Shown here in pieces: positions 19,710-29,920 of a stretch of DNA of 64,000 bases. Position 1 is the first letter of the stretch; every line of letters starts with the position of its first letter. Below the pieces are notes generated by a model. It was not told the DNA's origin and did not search any database. It saw nothing but the letters and a program-made list of their open reading frames with translations. The position numbers were made by a program, and so were the translations under genes. Source of the stretch: Cephalotus follicularis (Eukaryota; Streptophyta; Magnoliopsida; Oxalidales; Cephalotaceae); the NCBI GenBank assembly GCA_001972305.1, contig BDDD01000722.1, positions 73,675-137,674 of the forward strand. Direction: 5' to 3'.

Positions 19710-22566
19710 TAAAAAGATAGAAACCTCTAGTGATTCTCAGCTTGTAGTTTGTCCAGTCAACGGGGAGTATGAAGCCAGAGAAGATTCCATGGCTAAGTAC
19801 TTAGCACACGTTCAGAGTTTGAAGTCGGCCTTCCAAGTATTAAGAGTCTTGAAGGTGCCAGAGCAGAGAACGCCCGAGCAGACTAGTTGTCTAAACTAGC
19901 CACAGTGGATGAGTTACCAAAAAATCAAACCGTGCGAGTAGATTACTCGGATAGACTCACCATCTCAGAGATTGATGTGATGGACATAGATGCATCACAA
20001 GAGCCAAACTGGATGACTCCACTCATCAATTGGTTGAGGAATGGAATTTTACCCGAGGACCCATCGGAGGCGAGAAAACTGGTGTACAGAGCATACAGGT
20101 ATCAATTTCGAGATGAGATCCTCTACAAAAGGTCTTTTTCTTTTCCTTGGCTGAGATGCTTAACTCCCTTAGAGGCCGATTATGCTCTAAGGGAAGTCCA
20201 TGAAAAAGTATGTGGCAATTACACGTGGGGCAGAACCTTGTCAAACAAATTGTTGAGGCAGGGCTATTTCTGGTCGACCATGCACCAGGATGCCATAGAC
20301 TTAGTGAGGAGGTGTGATAAGTGTCAGAGGAACGCTAACATAAGCAGAAGATCTTCACAGCCTTTGACGTCTATCACGGCCCCTTGGCCCTATGCACAAT
20401 GGGGAATGGACTTTGTCGGACCGTTACCGGTAGCAACAGGGCAGAGGAAGTATCTGATTGTGGTAGTTGACTAATTCACAAAATGGCTAGAAGTCGAACC
20501 TCTAGGCACAATTACGGAGTAGAACACGGAGAGCTTCGTCTGGAAATCAATCATCTGTAGATTCAGAGTCCCGAGGACAATAGTCTCAAATAACGGGAAA
20601 CAGTTTGATTGCCAAGCATTCCGTGATTTTTGCAACGAGTGGAGAATCGATCATAGGCTAGCCTCAGTAGCCTACTCCCAGAGTAATGGTCAAGCCGAGG
20701 TGATCAATAGAGAGATCATCTCGGGCTTGAAAAAACACCTTGAGGATAGCAAGGGAAGATGGACAGAGGAGCTACCAAGTGTACTATGGGCTTATAGAAC
20801 CACTCCTTGGACCACAACTAGTGAGTCCCGCTACAGCCTTTGTTTTGGAGCAGAAGCCATGATACTGGTGGAAATTGGAGTGCAGTCACCAAGGGTTGTA
20901 CATTTCACGGAGGAAAATAATGAAGAAGGATTGAGGAACCTCCTTGACTTAGTGGAAAAGCTTAGAGATAAGGCACCCATCAAAGTTTCAGCCTACCAAC
21001 AGAGGGTGAGCCATTATTATAACAAAAGGGTAAACCTCCGACCACTAAGGGAAGAAGATCTATTCCTACACAACTCGGCTATTGCAGATACGACCGGTAC
21101 AAGAGGAAAATTAGCTCCAAACTGGGAAGGACCCTACAAGGTGAAAATAGTGCTCCGACCTAGAACATTCAAACTCGAAACTCAGGGGGGCAGGGAAATT
21201 CCTAGAGCTTATGAAATAAAACACTCTTGCAATATACAAGAGGGGGGTGAATTGAATATTGAAGTAAATATAGAAATTTAAAAACTTTAAATGTAAAGAG
21301 ACAAGGAAAGAAAAACTTCTCCGAAATTTAGAGTGGTTCGGCTAACTCTTGCCTACGTCCACTTTTCCCAAGGGAGCTCCTTGAGTTTCCACTATCTCGA
21401 TTTGATTAAGGCAGCAAATCGTTACACCTCACAAATTCGTGATTGACCTCAATCACAAGACTTTGACCTCAAAGCCTTAGAGGATTCTCCTCTTTACAAG
21501 TAAAATGAAAGTGTTTATAAGAACCTCTTAAATATGTTGATGTGAATAATACAGCTCACAAAATGAAACACTCAGACAATCTCAAAGAATAAAGCTTGGT
21601 AGCTTTGTAGAACAATATAGAACACTTTGAGCTTTTTCACACAAGTATGCTTGAATTCTATCTCTCTTTTGATGTTATGTAGATCTTGTTGAATTGATGT
21701 AGTTCAGTGTGTTTCAATATCTTCTTCTGAGGTTTCATGCTTCCTTTTATAGGCAGAAAAGATTTGTAGCCGTTGCATAATTTATGGAAGCTTTTGATTT
21801 AATAATATGTAGTTGCAATTATTGAATATTGTCTCTGCTGGTATAAAGACGTCAACTTCTTTGTAAAAGGCGTCGATGTCTTTTCAGTAGATAGCCGTTG
21901 GAAGTGTTTGAGCTAGCCGTTCCAGGTTTCCCAGGTCTTGTTTACTTAAAAAGACGTCGACTTCTTCTTAAAGGCGTCGATGTCTTTTCTGGGAAATCTC
22001 CAGGTATTGAAGCTTTGAACATCACATCGACTTCTTCTTTGGGAGTCGATGCATTTTCTGGGAAATGCAGGTAGTTCTAGAAAAGGCATCGATCTCCATT
22101 GAAAGGCGTCGATGTCTTCTGTATTGACGTCGATGTCTTTGATGTAGGGATCGATGTCTTCAATTGCAATTTCATACAGTAGCTTCAGGCACTGAAAACG
22201 TCGATGTTATCTTGGAAGTAGTCGATGTCATCTTGAAAGTAGTCGATGTCTTGTGGAAGTAGTCGATGTCTTTTGGTACGGACGTCGATGTCATTACTGG
22301 AAGGACGATGTCTTCTTTGTGATTGATCTTGCACTAAAGACGTCGATGTTATTTGGAAGGAGTCGACTTCTTTCGTACGGACGTCGATGGTTTTCCTTGA
22401 TAGTCGATGTCTTCTTCTGCAGATGGAATATTGCTTTGATATTGAACTTGTAATTTTTTGCACATCAAGTAAACTTGTTAAATACAAATATGTTATCATC
22501 AAAACAAGGATTGAGACTAATTCGTCAACAGCTTGGAATGCCAAGCATCTGAGGAAGTACCGATGA
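19710..22566 (+). pseudogene. Tat element 1 (or 2) pol 3' part: archaeal-type RNase H and integrase, interrupted
   Basis: Starts inside the second RNase H (SSDSQLVVCPVNGEYEA near 19730). It continues to the integrase zinc domain (RCDKCQRNANISRRSS near 20310-20355), the core (WGMDFVGPLP at about 20400, SNNGKQFDCQAF near 20585 and QSNGQAEVINREI near 20680), and the end AWNAKHLRKYR with stop at 22564-22566. The DNG normally seen at the second catalytic Asp reads NNG here. A solo LTR interrupts codons at 21212-22530; the reading resumes at 22531. Stops at about 19896, 20473 and 20519 and a frameshift near 19890 break it. Because LTR pairing ties the outer 3' end to element 1, this part most likely belongs to element 1. 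Confidence 0.85.
21212..22530 (-). mobile_element. Solo LTR of a Sirevirus-like copia family
   Basis: In plus orientation it runs from TGAAATAAA to TTCGTCAACA, 1319 bases, close to the Sirevirus LTR length. It shares blocks with that LTR (GAGTGGTTCGGCTAA, GTTAAATACAAATATG, GGATTGAGACTAA). The flanks GCTTA (21207-21211) and GCTTG (22531-22535) are a target duplication with one change. It carries no internal region, so it arose by LTR-LTR recombination. The region 21840-22430 is a dense array of GTCGATGTC and GTCGACTTC units. Confidence 0.88.
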
Positions 22567-23624
22567 TTATTGTAAGTTGTACATTGAAAGATATCAATAA
22601 AGTTCAATTTTTGATTCAAAAATATGTTCAAGATCATAGTTGCAAGTTTGCAAGGGACCGGAGGCCCAATGTTCATGTCCTTAAACCTCTGAATAGCCAC
22701 CGATCAACTCCCTCAGATAAGAAGCTTTCATACAAACATGTCCTACCATGCTCCCAAGGGAGTAGTCAGAGCAGGCCTTGATACAGGACCCGAGCTCTCT
22801 AAGTCTTACTAAGACATAAAACTCAAGGGAGTAAAGCAAATACAAACCAAAAACTCGAACAGACCAAGGTCTCAAGTCAACAAAGACTCCTCCCGAAGAG
22901 CGTCAAAGACTCCCACCCGAGGAGCACCTAAAAGTATGCACACAAAAGACTCCTAGGGAGGCAAACTTAAAAAGACTTCTAAGAAAGCAATAAGACTCCC
23001 AAAGGAGAACACACAGGTCAGAAATTCCATAAGAATTTGTCCAACCAAACCCCATCGTGTCTTAAGAGGTGAATCCATAAGAACTGGTAATGATCAAGTT
23101 CGTTGGACTGAGCACTTTGAAATAAGTGTCCCCATGAGGATTGTAAACTCAAACGACCTAGTCTACAATATAACGGGCAAGACGAGATCCTACTTGACAA
23201 ACCCATAAGAACTTGCCCGAGTAGATTTAATACTTGGTCTGCAAACACACAAGACCTCGCAAAGACTAAGTATTATTACCTTAGCGCTCTTAAAGTAGGG
23301 TGTCCTAAGGGGAATAGAAAGTTTGGATAACTAGGTCTGAAAATTTTAAGACCATGATATAAAGTCTATAAATTAGACTAAGTTAAAGTTCCTAAGGGGA
23401 ATAATACTTCTCATACGAACCATTAGTCAGTTTCTATCACTTTGAAATTTCCTAAAGGGAAATGAAATCGTTCGGAAATAGCTCAAGCATACAAAGCAGA
23501 AAAGAGAAGAAGTTCATAAAGTACAGACAGTAATGAAAAAATCACTTCTTTATTGATGCTTGATTAAAGAGTACAAGTTACAAAAGTTAAATTACAAGAG
23601 AAAGAAAAACCAAGACTACAAAAG
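22567..23624. other. Spacer between Tat element 1 pol and its antisense ORF
   Basis: No gene seen. Short motifs recur: CCATAAGAATTTGTCC, CCATAAGAACTGG and CCATAAGAACTTGCCC near 23027, 23073 and 23200; GACTCC with GGGAGG or CGAGGAG near 22880-23000; CCTAAGGGGA near 23310-23460. Mirror-image relatives occur at the same place in Tat element 3 (56868-58165). Confidence 0.65.
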
Positions 23625-25984
23625 CTAAACCCCTTGAGGTGGAGCATCCTGATCATCCTCGGGAAGAGGAGCGTTGAAGGGTTCAGAGGTTGGAGGCCGA
23701 GGAGCATCGGGCATTGGAGCAGGAGCCGAAGAAGTGGAATTCGCAGCAGGATCCGAGGGGAGGATAGTCAACTCTGGAGACCCGTCTCCTTGTGCCTCGT
23801 CTTCTTGATGAGTCTCTTCTTCCAAAGCAAGCCCAACTCTTTCTTCCTCTCCCTCATAGCCCTTGGGATAGAAGTTGAAGGACTTTGCAGCTGAGCAGTG
23901 GATGATGTCACTCAAATGAACCTCGAGGTAAAGAGATGAGACCCAGTTCCGGCAAGTATAGAAGCCCCTACAGAAGTACTCGGCGGATTCCTTAAAAACT
24001 TCATCACCGAAAGCCTCAGAAGCTTTGTAGTCCTCTACGGAGGCCTCCATCATTGAGTGGAATTCGTCTAAGGACTTGAACTCAGTCAGAGCCTTGTCCA
24101 CTACTTTCTTTAGTCGAGTTTCGTCTCTGTTCCAATAGCCTTTGAACTTCTCCTCCACCCCATGGTACAACTTGCCTCCACTTGCGAGATCCGCCTCCAC
24201 TTGCTTCATCTTCTCGATGGCTTGGTTTTTCTCCTCAATGAGGGACTCCTAGGCCTTGAGGACTTCCTCCAATTGAGCCTTGGCAGAGCGAGCGGTCTCC
24301 TCAAGCTCAGCTGCCTCTTCCCTCAACCTGTCATTCCTCTCAAGAATGACCGAGAAGTTCTCCACCAATAAGTGAGTGTCGTTCAGAGCCTGCCAAAGAA
24401 GGACGGGTATTAGAGGAAAAGCGAAATGCATGTTCAAAAAAAGATAGAAGAAGTCGCTTACCTTAAAGTGGCTCCGGAGGGAATTGTGAATCAACTTTTC
24501 GTTGGTCCAGTTCTTCCTTGCTTTAATCTCATCAGGAAAGAAGCACAGAGAACTGAGCCGAAAAGGAACCCCGGGAGTGTTCAGGCTTAAACTTGAATTC
24601 CCCATGGAATCCAATTCCTCGATCATACTGTTAATGTCCCGAGGAGCAGGAAACAGAATGGGATTCTGACAACTCGCACCAAGAGCAGCGATGTCCTCAG
24701 TCTCTTTTCCCTTTTTGCTTTTCTTGCTTGGAGGGATAGGAAGAGCACTCGGGGAATGATCATCCACAAGCCTCTTGTCCTTTTTCTTAGCAGCAGCAGC
24801 AGCGATACTCTTCTCTACTGGAGCAGCCCTTTTCTTCTGAATAGCCCCCTCAACAACAGCTTTTTCTTTCTGCTTTGACCCCTCAGCAGAAGCTGGCTTC
24901 CTCACCTTGGTAGCCTTCAGGATATCGTCGAAGTTATGCCAAGAAGCCATTGTTTCAAAAAACCACAAAGCTTACAAGATCAAAAGCATAGCAAAAAACG
25001 GAAAAAGAACGAAAGAAATATAAAAGTTCAAGATGGAGGAGACGAAGGCTTTATACAGCTTTACTCCTCGACCACAGGATAAGCCTCGGGTTCATCCTGA
25101 GCGCCATCATCCCTCTCTATCTCTATCCCCACAGGGACCTCATTCTCCTCGTCCAAGTGGAATCACCGACCCGGGGACATGCTCAACCCAACCTGATGAA
25201 GGCGGTCCTCCCAGACGGTGTCATTCACATCCTCCAACTCAAGAGAACAAAGCTTTGACAAGTTGACCTCGTTGGCCATTGACACCTCTAACCTTTTATT
25301 GAGATTTTGGATATCCAATGAATTCAACCATTGGGTGGAGATGAAATTGGGGAGGTTCCTAGTGAGGAAGTATCATCCTCTCCAACCCTTAACGGATTTA
25401 GTCAGATTCACAAGAAGCTTCTTGGTCAACGCAGGACGGGACTTGAAATAGTACCCGCGCTTGCTAGGCGAAACAGCCAAGATGTGGAACTCTTTGAAGA
25501 GTCTGACGGTGGCGTCCACATCAGATTTCAAGCACTTCAAAAAAAATCCCATGATGAAGGCCTAGGATTGAGGATGGAATAGCGAGGAGTGAATCTTGAA
25601 ATACCCGAGGACCTCGGTAACTAAAGGCGGAAGCGGAAACCTCAGACCGTGCTCCAGAGCATCCAGAAACACCGAAAAAAGCCCAGGCCTACACTCGGTC
25701 GCCTCTTTGGAATCGTTGGGAAGGTCATAGACCAAACCTCTCGGAAAGGATAATTCCTTGGCTAATTCCTTCATTTGCTCTCGGCAGAGCACGCTCTTTT
25801 CAAATTCGACCCTAAACACTTGAGTCCCCGCTCCGGTAGAGGCAGTACCTGGAGGACCCATGACAGCAGCATCCATCTCCACCTCGGCATGTAAAGGATT
25901 CTCGGCAATGGACACGTCTCCGGTCAGGCGGCTCGCCACGTCCGAGTCGTTGACCTGTCTCGAGGTTTGCTTGGTTCTGGCCAT
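23625..25984 (-). pseudogene. Antisense ORF of Tat element 1 (putative gypsy-type transposon domain), with intron
   Basis: This gene lies opposite to gag-pol, between pol and the 3' LTR, as described for Tat elements. Start MARTKQTSRQVND at 25984. A gypsy-type transposon domain (PF04195-like) follows: KELAKELSFPRGLVYDLP and ALEHGLRFPLPPL, then FIMGFFLKCLKSDV after a TAG at 25562-25564 where related copies have Trp. A second part starts MASWHNFDDILK at 24950, rich in Lys and Ala with a KKSKKGK stretch. A canonical intron spans 24461 to 24390 (GTAAGC to GGCAG, 72 bases), then ALNDTHLLVENF and a coiled coil. A TAG at 24249-24251 replaces Gln. The end is acidic and proline-rich, with stop at 23625. 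Function unknown; nuclear location is possible from the basic stretch. The copy is inactive. Confidence 0.82.
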
Positions 25985-26506
25985 TTGAGATTTCTAGAGA
26001 GAGAGAGAGAGAAGATGAACAGACAGAGAGAGAAGCCCTGAGGAAGACTAAACGGTGTTTCAAAAATAAGTAAAATAAAAAAAGATTCTCACCAATAATT
26101 CTTGAAGAAGATTGGGTGAAAAGTTGATTGAAAATTTGGGGATATCAGAAATCAGGAACTCAGGAACTCTAAGTATTCAAGGAAGCATAAAGAGACTTCT
26201 CAAAGAAGACAATGCCTTTTAAAGGGAGAGGGGTCCAATCTGGACCATTGGATCTCGGGAAGGTTAAACGACTGAGATCAAACCCATCAAATCAGGCATT
26301 AAAGACAAAGGGGTAACGCGCAGAAAATGAAAAGACAAAAACATTGCAGCCGTTCACTCTACCTCCTTGGAGTTAATATCCAAATTGGGCTGAGCATTGC
26401 AGGCCCAATGGCCGATTCATGCTATAAACATCTATTAAAGCCCCGCTCGGATTCGGGCCAGTCTACAAATGGTCTTCTTCCTCTGCCAAGTCCAGAAAAA
26501 AAAAAG
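25985..26506 (-). promoter_or_regulatory. Probable promoter region of the antisense ORF, Tat element 1
   Basis: No coding sequence. On the minus strand a TATA-like TTTAAAAGG lies at about 26216-26224, roughly 235 bases upstream of the antisense ATG. This matches the spacing of TATAAAA (54227-54233) to the ATG in Tat element 3. A GA-rich microsatellite occupies 25990-26035. Confidence 0.5.
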
Positions 26507-26520
26507 ACCAGGGGGGCATA
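26507..26520 (+). other. Polypurine tract of Tat element 1
   Basis: ACCAGGGGGGCATA directly precedes the 3' LTR start TGATATGG, the usual plus-strand primer site. The same tract appears inverted at 53830-53843 in Tat element 3. Confidence 0.85.
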
Positions 26521-29350
26521 TGATATGGAAAAAATTCATCCCATAAGCAATGCCACGTGTCCTCGGGAGAATAGGCCAAGTGTCCTCCAGGGTTACAGAC
26601 ACGTGGCCGAGCGCTCAGAATCAGGAAAGATGACTGATAATAACGTCTAGGCGCCAAATCTGGTGGAGAATAAGGGAAATCTCGACATGCTCGAAATTTC
26701 CTTAGGGGAACACAAATCACCTCCGAAAATTAAGCAAGGCAGTTACATTCCATCATATAAATACCAGAATCAAAGACTTTATGTCACACCCCGTTTTCCA
26801 TTTTATTTATAACAACACATGGTTATCAGTTAATCTAGTAATTATCCAAAATAGTCATAAATTTAAAACCTTGCATAAGCATTCATTTACTGGATCTTTT
26901 AAAATATTCGCATGCAGCCCATACTACATGCTTATCAAGTACAAAATAAGTTATATATTACATATCAGGAATGTAATTATAACATACGGAGTATGACATT
27001 ATTACAAGTACAGCTTTCACAACCTTAAGATAAGAAGCCTCCAACTATAGCTTCAGTCGCAGGTCCACAACAACCTTCACTTCAATCTGCAATAGTAGGT
27101 ATTAGCCTTTGTCCTTACTCGGCTAAGTAGTATATATATATGAATCAACAAATATAAGCAATCATGCGAAGTGGCTCAATCAGTCAGTTATCAAGAATAC
27201 CGCACAGGGGTACAAACAATCAATCCAGTTGTCTGAAGACCAGTAGTGGGTGTCACATGTCGCTAACTCCTATCCCCAACTACACACCACCTAACTACCA
27301 CCATGCACTCCGATGATGACAGAAAAGGTAAACAGTACTGTCGGCATTTAGCGGGCAGCTAACAGTCCATATCTGCAATGTAGACAAGGTTGGTGTATAA
27401 GCTCTAGCTAACTCCTGCCACCTAGGCTCACTGCCGTAGTCCATGACACACTCTGATCATAGGACCATCAGCAACTATCAATCACAGTCAATACAATGCT
27501 TACATATATAATTTAATAAAACAATTGATCTCATTTGTAGAGAAAACCTTAAAATAGTAAACAGTATCAGTGGTCCTCAATGGGGACAAAATAGCAGTAA
27601 CACTTTCAGTAGGTTCTCATAGAGAACAAGATAACAATGACAATTGTTTGTGCATTTAGCACTCAGTTGTAAACAATAACAGTAAAATGTGCATATAACA
27701 CTCAGTTCTTGAAAATAGTAAACAGTAATTTGTGCATATAGCACTCAGTTCCTTGAAAACAGTAAACAGTAATTGTTTCATGATGTACAATGCATGACAA
27801 CAATTCAGTCAATTTCAAGAAAAGCAAGCATAAACATGATAATATTATCTACTGTCCAGTATGGCGTCAACGTCTCCATTAGCGTCAACACGTTAAGGTA
27901 GAAACTTTAAGGGTGAACATTTCTCTTTTTGGCGTCGACACGTTAAGGTAGGAACCTTACGCGTCAACGTTACTTATTGGCGTCGACATTTTCTAAAGCA
28001 ATAGCTTTAAACGTCAACGTTATCCTTCCTTGGTGTCGACGAGAATCAATGTAAATAGGTAAACACTCGATTATTTAAGTATGGCGTCGACGAAAATCAA
28101 ACGGAAACAGGTAAACAATCCATAATCAACCATGGATTCAAAAGCTTAACATCAATATGCAAGCATAGATGAGCTACCATAACACAATATACATGCAATA
28201 TCTTCATATACATGTCATAAACCCTACCTCTGATTCCAAGTTAGGAATCGAAGTCCACCACTTCAAGTCTCCGACCAGTAGCTTTCAAGCTCCCACGTAT
28301 GGTTCGGCAGTTCCAATCCCGGTTCAGTTCCATTCTTGGTTCAAACTTCCAAGCTTCCGTCCGTTACAACAGTAGAGAGTATGGTTCTCTCCTTTCTCTC
28401 TTTCTTTCCCTCTATTTTTCTCTAACAGGTGGTGCTTGAAGAAGGAGAAGAAGAGAGGGTCTTATGGAGGGTCTCTCTCTCTCTCCTTTCACCTGCATCC
28501 ATGGCGCCTGGTGCCTCTCTCTCTCTTCCCTTCTATTGATATGACACTCGCCAGTCCCATCCATCACTTTCTCTGCCACTGCAGGCATGGGGAACAGGTA
28601 AAGTGTCTCACACTTTATCTCACGCATCTCCTGTCAGCCTTTTGTCCTATTCTACCGACAGTTTAGGCATTGATGCGTTGACCATCCTTCTTGGTGCTAA
28701 TAGGTTTCGCGAACTGCGTTAACGCTACCTCTTAGCTCCCTTCAATGGCGTCGACGTCATAACTCGGCATAAATGTCCTAAGGTAAGGAGCCTTAAGTAC
28801 GATTCCCTTGCTTCTTGGTGTCAACTCCATTACTGGGCGTTGACACTAAGAGCGTCTCCAATTACCTGTCCAGTTCATGGCTTCGACGTCCTTCATTGGC
28901 GTCGACGTCTATGCGTCAGATTTTGTCCCTTACGTTATTTCAAATAATATCCAACCCATTTCAATTTGGTCTCATTTCCTTTCATTCAATCCTTCAACAA
29001 ATCCATAACCATGATTCATGTGATAACTGGACATTAAATCTCAATTTAATATATATTTTATTCATCACTTGTACAATATACATTAATTAAAAATTACGGT
29101 TATTACACTTTACACAGGTCGCCATTTCTAAACACAAAAAGCACATTGTTATTGTTTTCTTTGCCTATAACTGACTTAAGCATCGGAGTGTCTCCGGGAG
29201 AAAACCCTCATGGACCTACGATTAGTTTGTTTTATTTGTGCAGGGAAAACAATCACACACACCGTCTCTCTTAGAGCATATCACAACGTTTTTCCTAATA
29301 AATCAAACCCTTCCACGTAAGGGACTGTTGAGGAGAGGATTTTCGCATCA
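26521..29350 (+). repeat. 3' LTR of Tat element 1, interrupted by a solo LTR
   Basis: The LTR parts are 26521-26781 and 29108-29350, about 500 bases in total. They match LTR 1747-2246 closely. TATAAATA is at 26756-26763 and the end is GCATCA. The interruption is a separate 2.3-kb solo LTR. Confidence 0.88.
26782..29107 (-). mobile_element. Solo LTR, chromovirus-like, 2326 bp
   Basis: Ends TGTCACACCCCG and GGTTATTACA, flanked by perfect target duplications CTTTA at 26777-26781 and 29108-29112. The TGTCAC..CCCG end resembles the LTR ends of the two Tekay elements in this window, which suggests the same minus orientation and a related family. No internal coding region. GGCGTCGACG motifs recur at 27860-28090 and 28740-28910. 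Confidence 0.88.
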
Positions 29351-29407
<57 letters not shown>

Positions 29408-29920
29408 TACATACTAACATACTAATATATATATATATATATATTAAATCTAAAAAAAACATATTAAATCCAAAAAACTATATACTAATATATATATATA
29501 CCGATTTCAAAAATATATACAAACAAAAGTATATGGAGGTTGGATCTAGAAATTAATACCTGAAATCCAAGTTTTCATGTTGGCTGGAGGAGAAGAAAGA
29601 AAGAGAAGGAGACCGGTAGTGAGAGAGAGGAAGAGAGTGAGGGCAGGAAGAGAGTAAGCCAAGCGGCGGTGAGGGAGAGGAAAAATAAGAGAGAGGGAAA
29701 AAAGATAGGCCCGGGTATAATTAGGGAAACAAGGCGAGGGCTTGGCGAGGGCATTTAATGCCCTTGCCATGTATTTTAGACATTGCGACGGTATGGTGAG
29801 GGCAAACTGCCCTCGCCATGCCTTTTTTTTTAAAAAAAAATTAAAAAAAAATGACACAACAGCGAGGGGATCAAAATGCCCTCTCCGTTTGCCCTCGCTG
29901 TTGCCTGTTTTTCTTGTAGT
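29351..29920 (-). mobile_element. 5' end of the large CACTA transposon
   Basis: From right to left on the minus strand: terminal ACTACAAGAAAAACAGGC at about 29903-29920; subterminal repeats of TGCCCTCGC in both orientations at 29735-29905; a pyrimidine-rich leader (29580-29710); a short ATG-led stretch MKTWISG followed by a possible splice donor (CAG|GTATTA near 29560); then AT- and CA-rich repeats down to 29351. The last base or bases of the terminus are altered. The leader and donor may be the first exon of the transposase gene, an inference. Confidence 0.75.

Larger units (their letters stand above)
1747..29350 (+). mobile_element. Tat element 1 (Ty3/gypsy, Tat lineage), host of several nested insertions
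   Basis: This element is bounded by LTR 1747-2246 and LTR 26521-29350, both starting TGATATGG and ending GCATCA. The two LTRs resemble one another much more closely than either resembles the LTR at 5608, so they are taken as a pair. Internal order on the plus strand is primer-binding site, gag, protease, start of reverse transcriptase (to about 5027), a long interruption, archaeal-type RNase H and integrase (19710-21211 and 22531-22566), spacer, antisense ORF (minus strand, 23625-25984), polypurine tract, LTR. About 1 kb of pol between positions 5027 and 19710 is missing. A clean 5-bp target duplication is not visible, because the insertion is in simple repeats. Confidence 0.8.
1..29920 (-). 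mobile_element. Large CACTA (En/Spm) transposon, left end outside the window, split by nested retrotransposons
   Basis: Two separated pieces are read as one minus-strand CACTA element. The left piece (1-1746) holds the TNP2-type transposase pseudogene and an AT-rich repeat tract. The right piece (29351-29920) ends in a CACTA-type terminus: on the minus strand it reads ACTACAAGAAAAACAGGC, preceded by T or A where the canonical first C would be. Inside this end are subterminal repeats of the form TGCCCTCGC. The two pieces are joined in my reading because the orientation fits (5' terminus right, transposase to the left) and because both flanks of the inserted block are the same kind of sequence, with repeated CATACATACTAAC and TATATA. 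The element sits in the gag region of Tekay element A, whose reading resumes at 29921. The other terminus lies left of base 1. What is inferred is the continuity; the two halves could in principle be different CACTA copies. Confidence 0.72.

Noticed and set aside
21840..22440. CRISPR-like or regulatory repeat array (GTCGATGTC units).
   Set aside because: Units are short, imperfect and irregularly spaced, lie inside a plant solo LTR, and have no spacers or cas genes.
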